From contig JANPDL010000018.1 of assembly GCA_031431475.1 (NCBI GenBank), positions 248,001 through 312,000 of the forward strand: a stretch of 64,000 nucleotides of DNA. The letters run 5' to 3'. Source of the stretch: JADCCX01 sp031431475 (GTDB taxonomy: Bacteria; Pseudomonadota; Alphaproteobacteria; Rhizobiales; Beijerinckiaceae). The notes below the pieces were generated by a model. The model saw only the letters and a list, made by a program, of their open reading frames with translations, was not told the origin of the DNA and searched no databases. The position numbers were made by a program, and so were the translations under genes. Positions 53,257 through 61,593 of the stretch are shown here, one piece after another. Within the stretch, counting starts at the first letter, position 1. Every line of letters begins with the position of its first letter.

Positions 53257-53606
53257 TCCGCGCACTGATCCTGCTGTTCATCGCAGGCATTGCCGGTTTG
53301 ATCGGCTATCTTGCCTTCGTGGGTGAATGTCCGGGTGGAACCGTGGTTCGCTCCGAGGAGCAATGCGGTGAAAATCTGAATCAGGGTTTGTGCCGCACCG
53401 TCTTTGCCCGCGCGAATGCCGTGGCGCGCAATGCCGGTTCGGTCTACATGAACCCGACGGAATGCTCCGTCGCCTTCGGCAATTGCCTGGACCATGCCAC
53501 CATCATCGGTGGTTACGTTCCGGCCCCCGCAGGCTTTTGCGTCAAGACGAGCGGCGAGACACTGTCATCCATGGAGCCAGTTTACCGCCGCGCTGCTGCC
53601 CGCTGA
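53253..53606 (+). CDS. Small membrane-anchored Cys-rich protein, DUF1190-like
   Basis: A 117-residue protein with an N-terminal hydrophobic anchor or signal (about 3-22) and six Cys in the exported part. The spacing 'SEEQCGENLNQGLCRTVFAR' and 'YMNPTECSVAFGNC' echoes DUF1190 (YgiB-like) proteins, in which an early Cys pair is followed by 'EC-x3-FG-x-C'. The assignment is tentative. The start is GTG at 53253, overlapping the VOC stop by four bases. kdsA follows 21 bases later. Confidence 0.75.
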   Translation: MIRALILLFIAGIAGLIGYLAFVGECPGGTVVRSEEQCGENLNQGLCRTVFARANAVARNAGSVYMNPTECSVAFGNCLDHATIIGGYVPAPAGFCVKTSGETLSSMEPVYRRAAAR

Positions 53607-53627
53607 TATCATGTTTTGGATGAGAGA

Positions 53628-54464
53628 ATGTCGTTAAACAACACAATTAATGTCGGAAATGTCACATTCTCCAATGCCGCTCCGCTGGCGCTGATCGCCG
53701 GTCCCTGCCAGCTCGAAAGCCGCGATCACGCCTTCGACATGGCTGGCGCATTGAAGGAGATGGCGACAAAACTCGGCATCGGCCTCATCTACAAATCGTC
53801 CTACGACAAGGCGAACCGTACGAGCGGCAAGGGCGCGCGCGGGCTTGGCATGGCTAAGGCGCTGCCGATCTTCGCTGATCTCAAGGCCGAACTGGGCCTT
53901 TCCGTGCTGACCGATGTGCATGAGCCTGCGCATTGCGCCGAAGTCGCGCATGCCGTTGATATCCTGCAGATCCCGGCCTTTCTCTGCCGCCAGACTGATC
54001 TGCTGGTGGCAGCCGCCAAAACAGGCCGCGTCGTCAACGTCAAGAAAGGCCAGTTTCTGGCACCGTGGGACATGAAGAACGTCGCAGCCAAAGTGGCGGA
54101 AGCGGGCAATCCCAACGTGATGCTGACCGAGCGCGGTGCGTGCTTCGGCTACAACACACTGGTTTCGGACATGCGCTCGCTGCCGATCATGGCGGCGACT
54201 GGTGCACCGGTGATCTTTGACGCAACGCATTCTGTGCAGCAGCCGGGCGGGCAGGGCAGTTCCACCGGCGGCGACCGTACCATGGTGCCAGTGCTGGCGC
54301 GCGCCGCAGTGGCTGTGGGTGTCGCCGGTGTTTTCATCGAGACGCATCAGGACCCGGACAATGCGCCGTCCGATGGCCCCAATATGGTACCGCTGAAAGA
54401 CATGCCGCAGCTGATTGCCCAACTCATGGCCTTCGACCGCCTGGCGAAGGCCGGATCTGCGTGA
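53628..54464 (+). CDS. kdsA: 3-deoxy-8-phosphooctulonate synthase
   Basis: Makes KDO-8-phosphate from arabinose 5-phosphate and PEP for lipopolysaccharide core. It has 278 residues, TIM barrel. Blocks: 'LALIAGPCQLESRDHAFDMA', 'YKSSYDKANRTSGKGARGLG', 'GRVVNVKKGQFLAPWDMKN' and 'VIFDATHSVQQPGGQ'. ATG at 53628 follows GAGAGA. Its stop overlaps the GTG start of the MFS gene. In many relatives kdsA leads to eno; here an MFS gene and queF intervene. Confidence 0.96.
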   Translation: MSLNNTINVGNVTFSNAAPLALIAGPCQLESRDHAFDMAGALKEMATKLGIGLIYKSSYDKANRTSGKGARGLGMAKALPIFADLKAELGLSVLTDVHEPAHCAEVAHAVDILQIPAFLCRQTDLLVAAAKTGRVVNVKKGQFLAPWDMKNVAAKVAEAGNPNVMLTERGACFGYNTLVSDMRSLPIMAATGAPVIFDATHSVQQPGGQGSSTGGDRTMVPVLARAAVAVGVAGVFIETHQDPDNAPSDGPNMVPLKDMPQLIAQLMAFDRLAKAGSA

Positions 54465-55621
54465 AACCCAATACACTCCTCCTCGTACTTGGTTTCACTG
54501 GTCTTGCCGCCAACATCGCGATCCGCATCGTCGACCCCATAGTGCCTCTCCTGGCGCGGGAATTTGATGTCGCCGTAACGACGGTTGCGCTGCTCGCCAC
54601 GGCCTACACGCTGCCATATGCGCTGGGACAGCCGATCCTCGGGCCTTTGGGTGATTCCAGGGGCAAAGCCAAGGTCATGTCGATTGCCCTTTTCGTGCTC
54701 ACCGCAGCGCTCATCGCCAGCATGTTCACGCGAAATGTGACAGAGCTGGCAATCTGCCGCGCTATCTCGGGCCTTGCAGGCGGCGCCTGTATTCCGCTCG
54801 CCATTGCGATGATCGGCGACAGATTCCCGCTGGAAGGACGCCAACTGGCGCTCAGCCGCTATCTGCTGGCGGTGATCATTGGTCAGCTTTCGGGCGCGCC
54901 CATGGCCGGGCTTCTTTCCGAGACCATCGGCTGGCGGCCAGTATTCGGTATCGCGGCCATGATTGCTCTGGCAGCCGGAATTGCGGTTCGGATCATGATC
55001 AAGCCGCGCACGGATATCGTCCGCCCGCCGTTCAATCTGATATTGATCCGGGCAAATTATGCCAAAATCCTTGCCAATCCACTGGCGAAATACTGCTACG
55101 GCGCTGTCGCAGTGGAGGGAGCGTTTATTTATGGCTTCCTGCCTTATGTTGCGGCGCTGCTGGAACAACGCGGCGCTGGAAGCGTGAAAGAAGCGGGTTT
55201 CGTCGTAGCTGGCATCGGCTGTGGTGGCCTCGTGTTCAATCTGGTCCTGCCGAGCCTGCTCAAGAACATGTCACGCACGACAGTCATGCGCGCCGGCAGC
55301 TGGGTGATATTTCTCGGCATGATCGGCGTCGGCACCGGCCCGACCTGGCCCATCGAAATGCTGGCTTTCACAGTGGTGGGGCTGGGATTCTACATGCTGC
55401 ACACCGGCATCCAGATCGAGGCGACGGAGCTTGCGCCAGATGTGCGCGGATCAGCCATTGCGCTGCACGCGTTCAGCCTGTTCCTCGGCATGGCGCTCGG
55501 GCCTGTGTTCTATGGCCTGACTATTCCGGCCATTGGCTCGCCTTGGGCAGTTTCGCTCGGCGGGTTGATGGTTCTTCTGGCCGGTCTCGCAACCGCCGCC
55601 AAGTTTCAGCGGCCTCTGTAA
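54461..55621 (+). CDS. MFS transporter
   Basis: Twelve-span major facilitator protein of 386 residues, similar in style to AraJ/Bcr-type drug or sugar efflux carriers. The motif A region between spans 2 and 3 is 'GPLGDSRGKAKVM', and 'GLAGGACIPLAIAMIGDRFP' follows in spans 4-5. The substrate is unknown. The GTG start at 54461 overlaps the kdsA stop by four bases, so it is probably co-expressed with kdsA. Its 3' end overlaps queF, which is on the other strand, by 16 bases. Confidence 0.88.
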   Translation: MKPNTLLLVLGFTGLAANIAIRIVDPIVPLLAREFDVAVTTVALLATAYTLPYALGQPILGPLGDSRGKAKVMSIALFVLTAALIASMFTRNVTELAICRAISGLAGGACIPLAIAMIGDRFPLEGRQLALSRYLLAVIIGQLSGAPMAGLLSETIGWRPVFGIAAMIALAAGIAVRIMIKPRTDIVRPPFNLILIRANYAKILANPLAKYCYGAVAVEGAFIYGFLPYVAALLEQRGAGSVKEAGFVVAGIGCGGLVFNLVLPSLLKNMSRTTVMRAGSWVIFLGMIGVGTGPTWPIEMLAFTVVGLGFYMLHTGIQIEATELAPDVRGSAIALHAFSLFLGMALGPVFYGLTIPAIGSPWAVSLGGLMVLLAGLATAAKFQRPL

Positions 55622-56058
55622 GGTGGCACGCCCTGATCCGGCAGGAACACGTTTGCAGGCAATTTGCCGGTCTGAAAGAACACATCAATCGGGATGCCGC
55701 CGCGCGGAAACCAGTAGCCGCCGATGCGGAACCATGTCGGCTTCAGCAGTGCGACAAGCCTCTTGCCGATGCCGACCGTGCAATCCTCGTGAAACGCGCC
55801 GTGGTTGCGAAAGCTGGTGAGGTAAAGCTTCAAGGACTTTGATTCCACGAGCCATTTTCCCGGCACATAATCGATTACCAGAATGCCAAAATCCGGCTGG
55901 CCCGTCACCGGACAGATCGAAGTGAATTCCGGACAGGTGAAGCGCGCCACATAAGCCGTTCCAGGATGAGGATTGGGTACGCGGTCCAGCGTGGCTTCCT
56001 CCGGTGATTGCGGAATGGCGCTGGGCTTGCCGAGTTGTGCCGTTTCGTACTTCGCCAT
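55606..56058 (-). CDS. queF: NADPH-dependent 7-cyano-7-deazaguanine reductase (preQ0 reductase)
   Basis: Reduces preQ0 to preQ1 in queuosine synthesis. It is the short unimodular type, 150 residues. The catalytic Cys49 is in 'FTSICPVTGQPDFG' with Asp56, and the NADPH motif is 'ESKSLKLYLTSFRNHG'. ATG at 56058 is 111 bases from eno, which diverges. queA and tgt of the same pathway lie at the right end of the window, about 7 kb away. Confidence 0.95.
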   Translation of the reverse strand: MAKYETAQLGKPSAIPQSPEEATLDRVPNPHPGTAYVARFTCPEFTSICPVTGQPDFGILVIDYVPGKWLVESKSLKLYLTSFRNHGAFHEDCTVGIGKRLVALLKPTWFRIGGYWFPRGGIPIDVFFQTGKLPANVFLPDQGVPPYRGR

Positions 56059-56168
56059 AGGTGAGGAGCTGCCTTGCAGGAAATCTGGGGTATTCGGGCT
56101 TTTCGCCGATAACAGGCTCAGCTACAAGCCCGGTTACCATTTCCGTCTGGAATTTGAGAAAGCCCCCC

Positions 56169-57449
56169 ATGACCGCCATCGTCGATCTCGTTTCCCGTGA
56201 AATACTGGACAGCCGCGGCAATCCGACGGTCGAGGTGGATGTGATTCTGGAAGATGGCTGCATGGGCCGCGCTGCCGTGCCATCCGGTGCTTCAACCGGA
56301 GCGCACGAGGCATCGGAGCTGCGGGACGGCGGCAAGCGCTATCTCGGCAAGGGTGTCTCCAAGGCGGTCGACAACGTGATGACCACAATCCACGACGCCA
56401 TCGTGGGCATGGATGCCGAGGATCAGGTCGCCATCGATGATGTGATGATCAAGCTGGACGGCACCAAGAACAAGAAGAAATTGGGCGCAAACGCCATTCT
56501 TGGTGTCTCGCTCGCCGTCGCCAAGGCTGCCGCCGAAGCGCGCGGATTGCCGCTGTATCGCTACGTCGGTGGCTCCTCCGCCCGCGTCTTGCCCGTACCG
56601 ATGATGAATATCGTCAACGGCGGTATGCATGCGGACAACCCCATCGATTTCCAGGAATTCATGATCATGCCGACGGGAGCCAAGAGCTTCTCGGAAGGCC
56701 TGCGCATGGGCGTCGAGGTGTTTCACACTCTGAAAGGTCTGCTGAAAAAGGGCGGCCACAACACCAATGTGGGGGACGAAGGCGGTTTTGCACCCAACCT
56801 TGGATCGGCAGAGGCCGCACTTGATTTCGTCATGGATGCCATTGGCAAGGCTGGATTCAAGCCAGGCAAGGACATGCATCTTGCGCTGGATTGTGCTGCG
56901 ACCGAATTTTTCAAGGGCGGCGTCTACGACTACCACGGCGAGGGCGTGAAGCGCCCGATCGAGAAGCAGGTTGATTACCTCGCCAAGCTTGCCAAGGATT
57001 ATCCCATCGTCTCCATCGAGGACGGCATGTCCGAGGATGATTGGGCGGGATGGAAACAGCTGACGGACAAGATTGGCGCTACGTGCCAGCTCGTGGGCGA
57101 CGATCTTTTCGTCACCAATGTCGAGCGCTTGTCGCTCGGCATCAAGGGCGGTTATGCCAATGCGATCCTCGTCAAGGTCAACCAGATCGGGACACTGACC
57201 GAGACGCTGGCGGCAGTCGAAATGGCGCATCGTGCGGGATATCGCGCTGTCATGTCCCATCGCTCGGGCGAGACTGAGGACAACACGATTGCTGACCTTG
57301 CGGTTGCCACCAACTGCGGACAGATCAAGACCGGCTCGCTGGCGCGCTCGGATCGCACCGCTAAGTACAACCAGCTGTTGCGCATCGAACAGCAGCTGGG
57401 CGATCAGGCGCTCTATGCTGGCAAGGCTGCGCTGAAGGCATTGGCCTGA
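56169..57449 (+). CDS. eno: Enolase
   Basis: Glycolytic enzyme interconverting 2-phosphoglycerate and PEP; also a degradosome partner in many bacteria. It has 426 residues. The N-terminus is 'IVDLVSREILDSRGNPTVEV', with 'GDEGGFAPNLGSAEAALD' and the signature 'ILVKVNQIGTLTETL' followed by 'SHRSGETEDNTIADLAV'. ATG at 56169 is the standard start. The longer frame upstream is not conserved in style. It diverges from queF. Confidence 0.97.
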   Translation: MTAIVDLVSREILDSRGNPTVEVDVILEDGCMGRAAVPSGASTGAHEASELRDGGKRYLGKGVSKAVDNVMTTIHDAIVGMDAEDQVAIDDVMIKLDGTKNKKKLGANAILGVSLAVAKAAAEARGLPLYRYVGGSSARVLPVPMMNIVNGGMHADNPIDFQEFMIMPTGAKSFSEGLRMGVEVFHTLKGLLKKGGHNTNVGDEGGFAPNLGSAEAALDFVMDAIGKAGFKPGKDMHLALDCAATEFFKGGVYDYHGEGVKRPIEKQVDYLAKLAKDYPIVSIEDGMSEDDWAGWKQLTDKIGATCQLVGDDLFVTNVERLSLGIKGGYANAILVKVNQIGTLTETLAAVEMAHRAGYRAVMSHRSGETEDNTIADLAVATNCGQIKTGSLARSDRTAKYNQLLRIEQQLGDQALYAGKAALKALA

Positions 57450-57465
57450 GCGGTTGGCGCTCGCG

Positions 57466-58401
57466 ATGAGCGCCGCAGAACCGGTGGCGGCTGAAACAGC
57501 GTCTTCCGAAACTCTGGTGCCGCCTAGCCCGAAGCTGCGCAGGCTTGCCATCTTGGCCATGATCGCGAGCGTGACGATATTCGGTGTCAATTTCGTCATT
57601 AGCCGTCACGCCATGCTGAATGGCTTCACGCCGTATGATCTCGCAGCCTTGCGGTTCGGCGGGGCTGGTCTGCTCCTCATGCCGCTGTTTCTCAGGGCAG
57701 GGGGATTTGCGAATTGCGCAGGTGTCGGCTGGGGCAAAGGCGTCGCCCTCGCTGTCATGAGCGGCGCGCCGATGTCCATGCTGCAGATGGTCGGGTTATC
57801 ACTCGCGCCTGCCGCTCATGGCGCTACCATCGGCCCCGGCATGGTGGTGACGATCAGCCTGGTGGGCGGAGCAATGCTCTTTGGTGCAAAACTCTCACGA
57901 CAAGCCATTCTGGGGTTGCTTGTCGTGATGGCGGGGCTCGCGTTTTTTGCAATGGGTGCCGGCGCGGCGCCATCCCGGAATGTCATCATCGGTGACATCT
58001 GTTTCGTCCTGATGGCATTGATCTGGGGCGGATATCCGCTTGCTTTGCAGAAGTGGAAAATCGATGCGCTGCTGGCAACGGCGATCCTGTGTGTGCTGTC
58101 GATGGCCTATTTGCCGGTTTACTGGCTGTTTTTGCCGTCCAGTCTTGCCAACATCCCGCTTTGGCTGATCGTCGCGCACGCCTTCAACCAGGCCGTACTC
58201 AACATGATCGTCGGTTTGTGGCTCTGGGGCTGGGCCGCGCGGACCATCGGCGCTTCAGAGGCCGGACGCTATCCACCGCTGATACCGGTAATCGGCACAC
58301 TGACGGCCATACCTGTTCTGGCGGAATGGCCCGGTCCGTTCCAGACTATCGCGGTGGTCCTGATCGTTCTTGGCCTCGTCGTCATGTCGTGGAAGCGCTG
58401 A
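57466..58401 (+). CDS. EamA/DMT-family membrane transporter
   Basis: Ten-span drug/metabolite transporter superfamily protein of 311 residues with two EamA repeats. The first begins 'LAMIASVTIFGVNFVISRHA' and the second 'IGDICFVLMALIWGGYPLAL'. Such proteins export amino acids or metabolites, but the substrate here is unknown. I chose ATG at 57466; TTG at 57454 is a minor alternative. It follows eno by 16 bases and is probably transcribed with it. Confidence 0.86.
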   Translation: MSAAEPVAAETASSETLVPPSPKLRRLAILAMIASVTIFGVNFVISRHAMLNGFTPYDLAALRFGGAGLLLMPLFLRAGGFANCAGVGWGKGVALAVMSGAPMSMLQMVGLSLAPAAHGATIGPGMVVTISLVGGAMLFGAKLSRQAILGLLVVMAGLAFFAMGAGAAPSRNVIIGDICFVLMALIWGGYPLALQKWKIDALLATAILCVLSMAYLPVYWLFLPSSLANIPLWLIVAHAFNQAVLNMIVGLWLWGWAARTIGASEAGRYPPLIPVIGTLTAIPVLAEWPGPFQTIAVVLIVLGLVVMSWKR

Positions 58402-58480
58402 ATTCGGCAGGCTTCACTTGCTGTCACGCCGGAAAGCCTCCACATCTCCACAGTGCTCTATTGAATGATATCCGAGGTCC

Positions 58481-59230
58481 ATGACGTCCGACTCACAATC
58501 GCCTTTGCCGGATCTGCCGCCGCCTGTGCCCCCGCGCAGTGCCGCGTGGCAGCGCCTACGTACCTATTTTCTGACCGGTGTTGTGATTGCGGGTCCCATC
58601 GCCATCACGATCTATCTGACATGGTGGATCGTGGCGTCCATTGATGGCTGGGTGAAGCCAATCATCCCGGCGTTCTATCTGCCTGAGACCTATCTGCCCT
58701 TTGCGATTCCGGGATTCGGACTGCTTGTCGCGATCTTCCTTCTGACGATCCTCGGCTTCCTCACGGCCAATCTCGTGGGTCGCACGATGTTCCAGTTCGG
58801 CGAGCGGTTGCTGGACCGGATGCCCGTGGTGCGCGGACTCTATAAAAGCATGAAGCAGATCTTCGAGACGGTGTTTTCTCAAGGTGATACCAGCTTCAAG
58901 AAGGTTGGGCTTGTCGAGTACCCAACGAAAGGCATGTGGTCGATTGTGCTGATTTCAGCTGAACCAAAGGGTGGTCTGGCGGCCAGCCTGCCGGGAAAAG
59001 CCGATCATATCGGTGTGTTCCTTCCCTGCGCACCCAATCCCACCACCGGATTCTTTTTCTACCTGCCGAAATCAGCCGTAATCGAGATCGACATGAGTCC
59101 GGATGATGCAGCCAAGCTTGTCATGTCAGCGGGATTGATCCAGCCGGAAGAGCAAAAGAAGCTTGAAGCGCTGGTCCTGAAGGGCAGAGGCAAAGCCAAA
59201 GCGCCAGCTGAACTAACCGGCCCGCAATAG
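58481..59230 (+). CDS. DUF502-family membrane protein
   Basis: A 249-residue protein with two membrane spans near residues 26-50 ('GVVIAGPIAITIYLTWWIVA') and 75-100, followed by a soluble domain with 'RMPVVRGLYKSMKQIFETVF' and 'DHIGVFLPCAPNPTTGFFF'. These are DUF502 hallmarks. The function is unknown. The family often sits beside recG in this order, as it does here: the two genes converge and their coding ends overlap by 18 bases. Confidence 0.88.
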   Translation: MTSDSQSPLPDLPPPVPPRSAAWQRLRTYFLTGVVIAGPIAITIYLTWWIVASIDGWVKPIIPAFYLPETYLPFAIPGFGLLVAIFLLTILGFLTANLVGRTMFQFGERLLDRMPVVRGLYKSMKQIFETVFSQGDTSFKKVGLVEYPTKGMWSIVLISAEPKGGLAASLPGKADHIGVFLPCAPNPTTGFFFYLPKSAVIEIDMSPDDAAKLVMSAGLIQPEEQKKLEALVLKGRGKAKAPAELTGPQ

Positions 59231-61315
59231 CTTCACTGCTTCGTCCCGTTCGAACAGATAGAGCAACACGCGTAAAGCCTTGCCGCGCTCGGACACCAAT
59301 TCAGGATCGCGCGTGTGGTGAAGCATTGCATCATCGCGCGCCATCGCCAGAAGATCGCCATGAATAGCGATATCGGCCAACCGAAATCCAGGCGCGCCGC
59401 TTTGCTTGACGCCCAGCACGTCTCCTTCGCCGCGTAACCGCAGATCCTCCTCCGCAATGCGGAACCCGTCCTCGGTCTCGCGCATGATCCCGATGCGCGC
59501 TTTGGCGGTTTCTCCCAGCGGTGCCTTGTAGAGCAGCATGCAGGTCGAGGATTTTGCACCACGCCCAACGCGCCCGCGCAACTGGTGAAGCTGTGAGAGA
59601 CCGAAGCGCTCGGCATGCTCGATCACCATGATCGAGGCATTGGGAACATCCACACCCACCTCAATCACCGTGGTGCTGACCAGGACGCGCGTTTCGCCAC
59701 GCGCAAAACGCTCCACTGCCCTGTCCTTGTCAAGTCCAGGCATCTGGCCGTGGACCATATCGACCCGGTCACCAAACAGCGCTTTCAGATGCTGGAACCG
59801 GTCTTCCGCTGCCGAGACATCGAGAAGCTCGGATTCGGCCACCAGTGGACACACCCAGTAGACCTGTGCGCCTCCCTCAATCGCCCGTCCGATACCGGAG
59901 ACGACCTCGTCCATGCGGTCCAGCGTTACCGAGCGTGTATCGATGGGTTTCCGGCCCGCCGGTTTCTCCCGCAAGATAGAAACGTCCATGTCGCCGAAAT
60001 AGGTGAGGACAAGCGTGCGCGGGATGGGTGTTGCCGTCATCACCAGCAGATCAACGCCTTCTCCTTTTGATGACAGTGCCAGTCGCTGATGCACGCCGAA
60101 GCGGTGCTGTTCATCCACCACGGCCAACGCCAGATCCCTGAAAATCACCTGTTCCTGAAACAGGGCATGAGTGCCAACCACCATATCAATCGTGCCATCG
60201 GCCAGGCCTTCCAGCGTATTGCGTCGCTCAGCCACCTTGTCGCGACCTGTCAGCAAAGCAATCCGCATTCCAGCCATGTCAGCCAGTGGCAGCATCCGCT
60301 CGAAATGCTGGCGCGCCAGTATTTCCGTCGGTGCCATCATCGCAGCCTGCCGTCCTGCTTCGACGGCACGGGCCATTGCGAGAAGGCCCACCACAGTCTT
60401 GCCAGATCCCACATCGCCCTGAAGCAGGCGCAGCATGCGATCGTGCCCGGCCATGTCCTTGGTGATCTCTACCAGAGCCTGTTCCTGTCCTTCCGTGAGG
60501 GCAAACGGGAGGGCAGCGCGTATCTTTGCATCCAGTACGCCAGTACCGATTGTGGGCCGCCCCGTCGCCTTCTTCATGCGCGCGCGGATCATGATGATCG
60601 CAAGCTGGTTGGCCAGAAGCTCATCATAGGCAAGCCGTTGGCGCATGAAGCTGCCGGGTGAAAACGCCGAGAGATCGATGGGATCATGCACCGCGCGCAT
60701 GGCCTCGCTGAATGTAGACCACTGGCGCTTTCCAAGCACCGCAGGATCCTGCCACTCCGGCAACACGGGCAGTCGAGCAAGAGCAGCGCGGGCGGTTTTC
60801 GCTACGACACGCGGGCCGAGACCTTCGGTCAGCGGATAGACCGGTTCAATCGGTGGAAGCGATGCCAGTTGCTGTTCATCAAGAATGCGCTCGGGATGGA
60901 CCATCTGGCGCAGGCCGTCGAAGAGTTCGAGCTTGCCGGAAAGCCAGCGTGTGGACCCTACGGGCAGCATGGATTGAATCTGGCCCACGCGCGGATTGAA
61001 GAACACCAGCTCCATGTCCGCCGTGTCATCCGATACAAGCACCCGGAACGATGCCTTGCCACGCCCGGACGGCGACGGACGGTGCGCCTCGATCTGCACC
61101 TTCACTGTCACGGTCTCGCCATAAGGCGCATCGCACAGCAGTGGTCTCAGGCGACGGTCTATCCCGCCGGTGGGCATATGCATCAGCAGATCGACGACGC
61201 GCGCGCCTCGTCCATCGCGTGCGATCAGGCGGTCGAACAACGGGGCAATCTTGGGTCCGACGCCGGAAACGGCGGTCAGTGGCGCGAAAACAGGATCGAG
61301 AAGCGAGGGACGCAT
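59213..61315 (-). CDS. recG: ATP-dependent DNA helicase RecG
   Basis: Superfamily 2 helicase that remodels stalled forks and recombination intermediates. It has 700 residues. An N-terminal wedge/OB domain includes 'LLMHMPTGGIDRRLRPLLCD'. The helicase core has Walker A 'LLQGDVGSGKTVVGLLA', 'AVVDEQHRFGVHQRLAL' and 'TATPIPRTLVLTYFGDMD', and motif VI 'QLRGRVGRGAKSSTCML'. I used ATG at 61315; a GTG at 61336 would add seven residues. It converges on DUF502 with an 18-base overlap. Confidence 0.95.
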   Translation of the reverse strand: MRPSLLDPVFAPLTAVSGVGPKIAPLFDRLIARDGRGARVVDLLMHMPTGGIDRRLRPLLCDAPYGETVTVKVQIEAHRPSPSGRGKASFRVLVSDDTADMELVFFNPRVGQIQSMLPVGSTRWLSGKLELFDGLRQMVHPERILDEQQLASLPPIEPVYPLTEGLGPRVVAKTARAALARLPVLPEWQDPAVLGKRQWSTFSEAMRAVHDPIDLSAFSPGSFMRQRLAYDELLANQLAIIMIRARMKKATGRPTIGTGVLDAKIRAALPFALTEGQEQALVEITKDMAGHDRMLRLLQGDVGSGKTVVGLLAMARAVEAGRQAAMMAPTEILARQHFERMLPLADMAGMRIALLTGRDKVAERRNTLEGLADGTIDMVVGTHALFQEQVIFRDLALAVVDEQHRFGVHQRLALSSKGEGVDLLVMTATPIPRTLVLTYFGDMDVSILREKPAGRKPIDTRSVTLDRMDEVVSGIGRAIEGGAQVYWVCPLVAESELLDVSAAEDRFQHLKALFGDRVDMVHGQMPGLDKDRAVERFARGETRVLVSTTVIEVGVDVPNASIMVIEHAERFGLSQLHQLRGRVGRGAKSSTCMLLYKAPLGETAKARIGIMRETEDGFRIAEEDLRLRGEGDVLGVKQSGAPGFRLADIAIHGDLLAMARDDAMLHHTRDPELVSERGKALRVLLYLFERDEAVKLLRAG

Positions 61316-61593
61316 CGGGCAGATTTGAACTGTCACGGCAGCGGAGGCAAGGGCGTGTGTCAGCAGGAACGAATTGGTTTCCTGTTCGTCAACAGACTGT
61401 CGCGAATTTCAGACCAACGCTTCGAACTTCCTTTGGCATGCCATGCGAAAGGCCGCGGCCTGCAAATGCTTAACCAAGGAAATCCGCCGTTTGATAAGGT
61501 TTGAGGGCGCAGAAGCCGATGACGCAACGTAATGCGAGCAACAATCGTATCCCCTCAAAGGATAACGACAGAAACTGGACTGGAAGCAATCTT

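Noticed and set aside
56292..57599. 435-codon open frame on the minus strand opposite eno
   Set aside because: Antisense to a complete enolase gene, with no recognisable motif, signal peptide or ribosome site.
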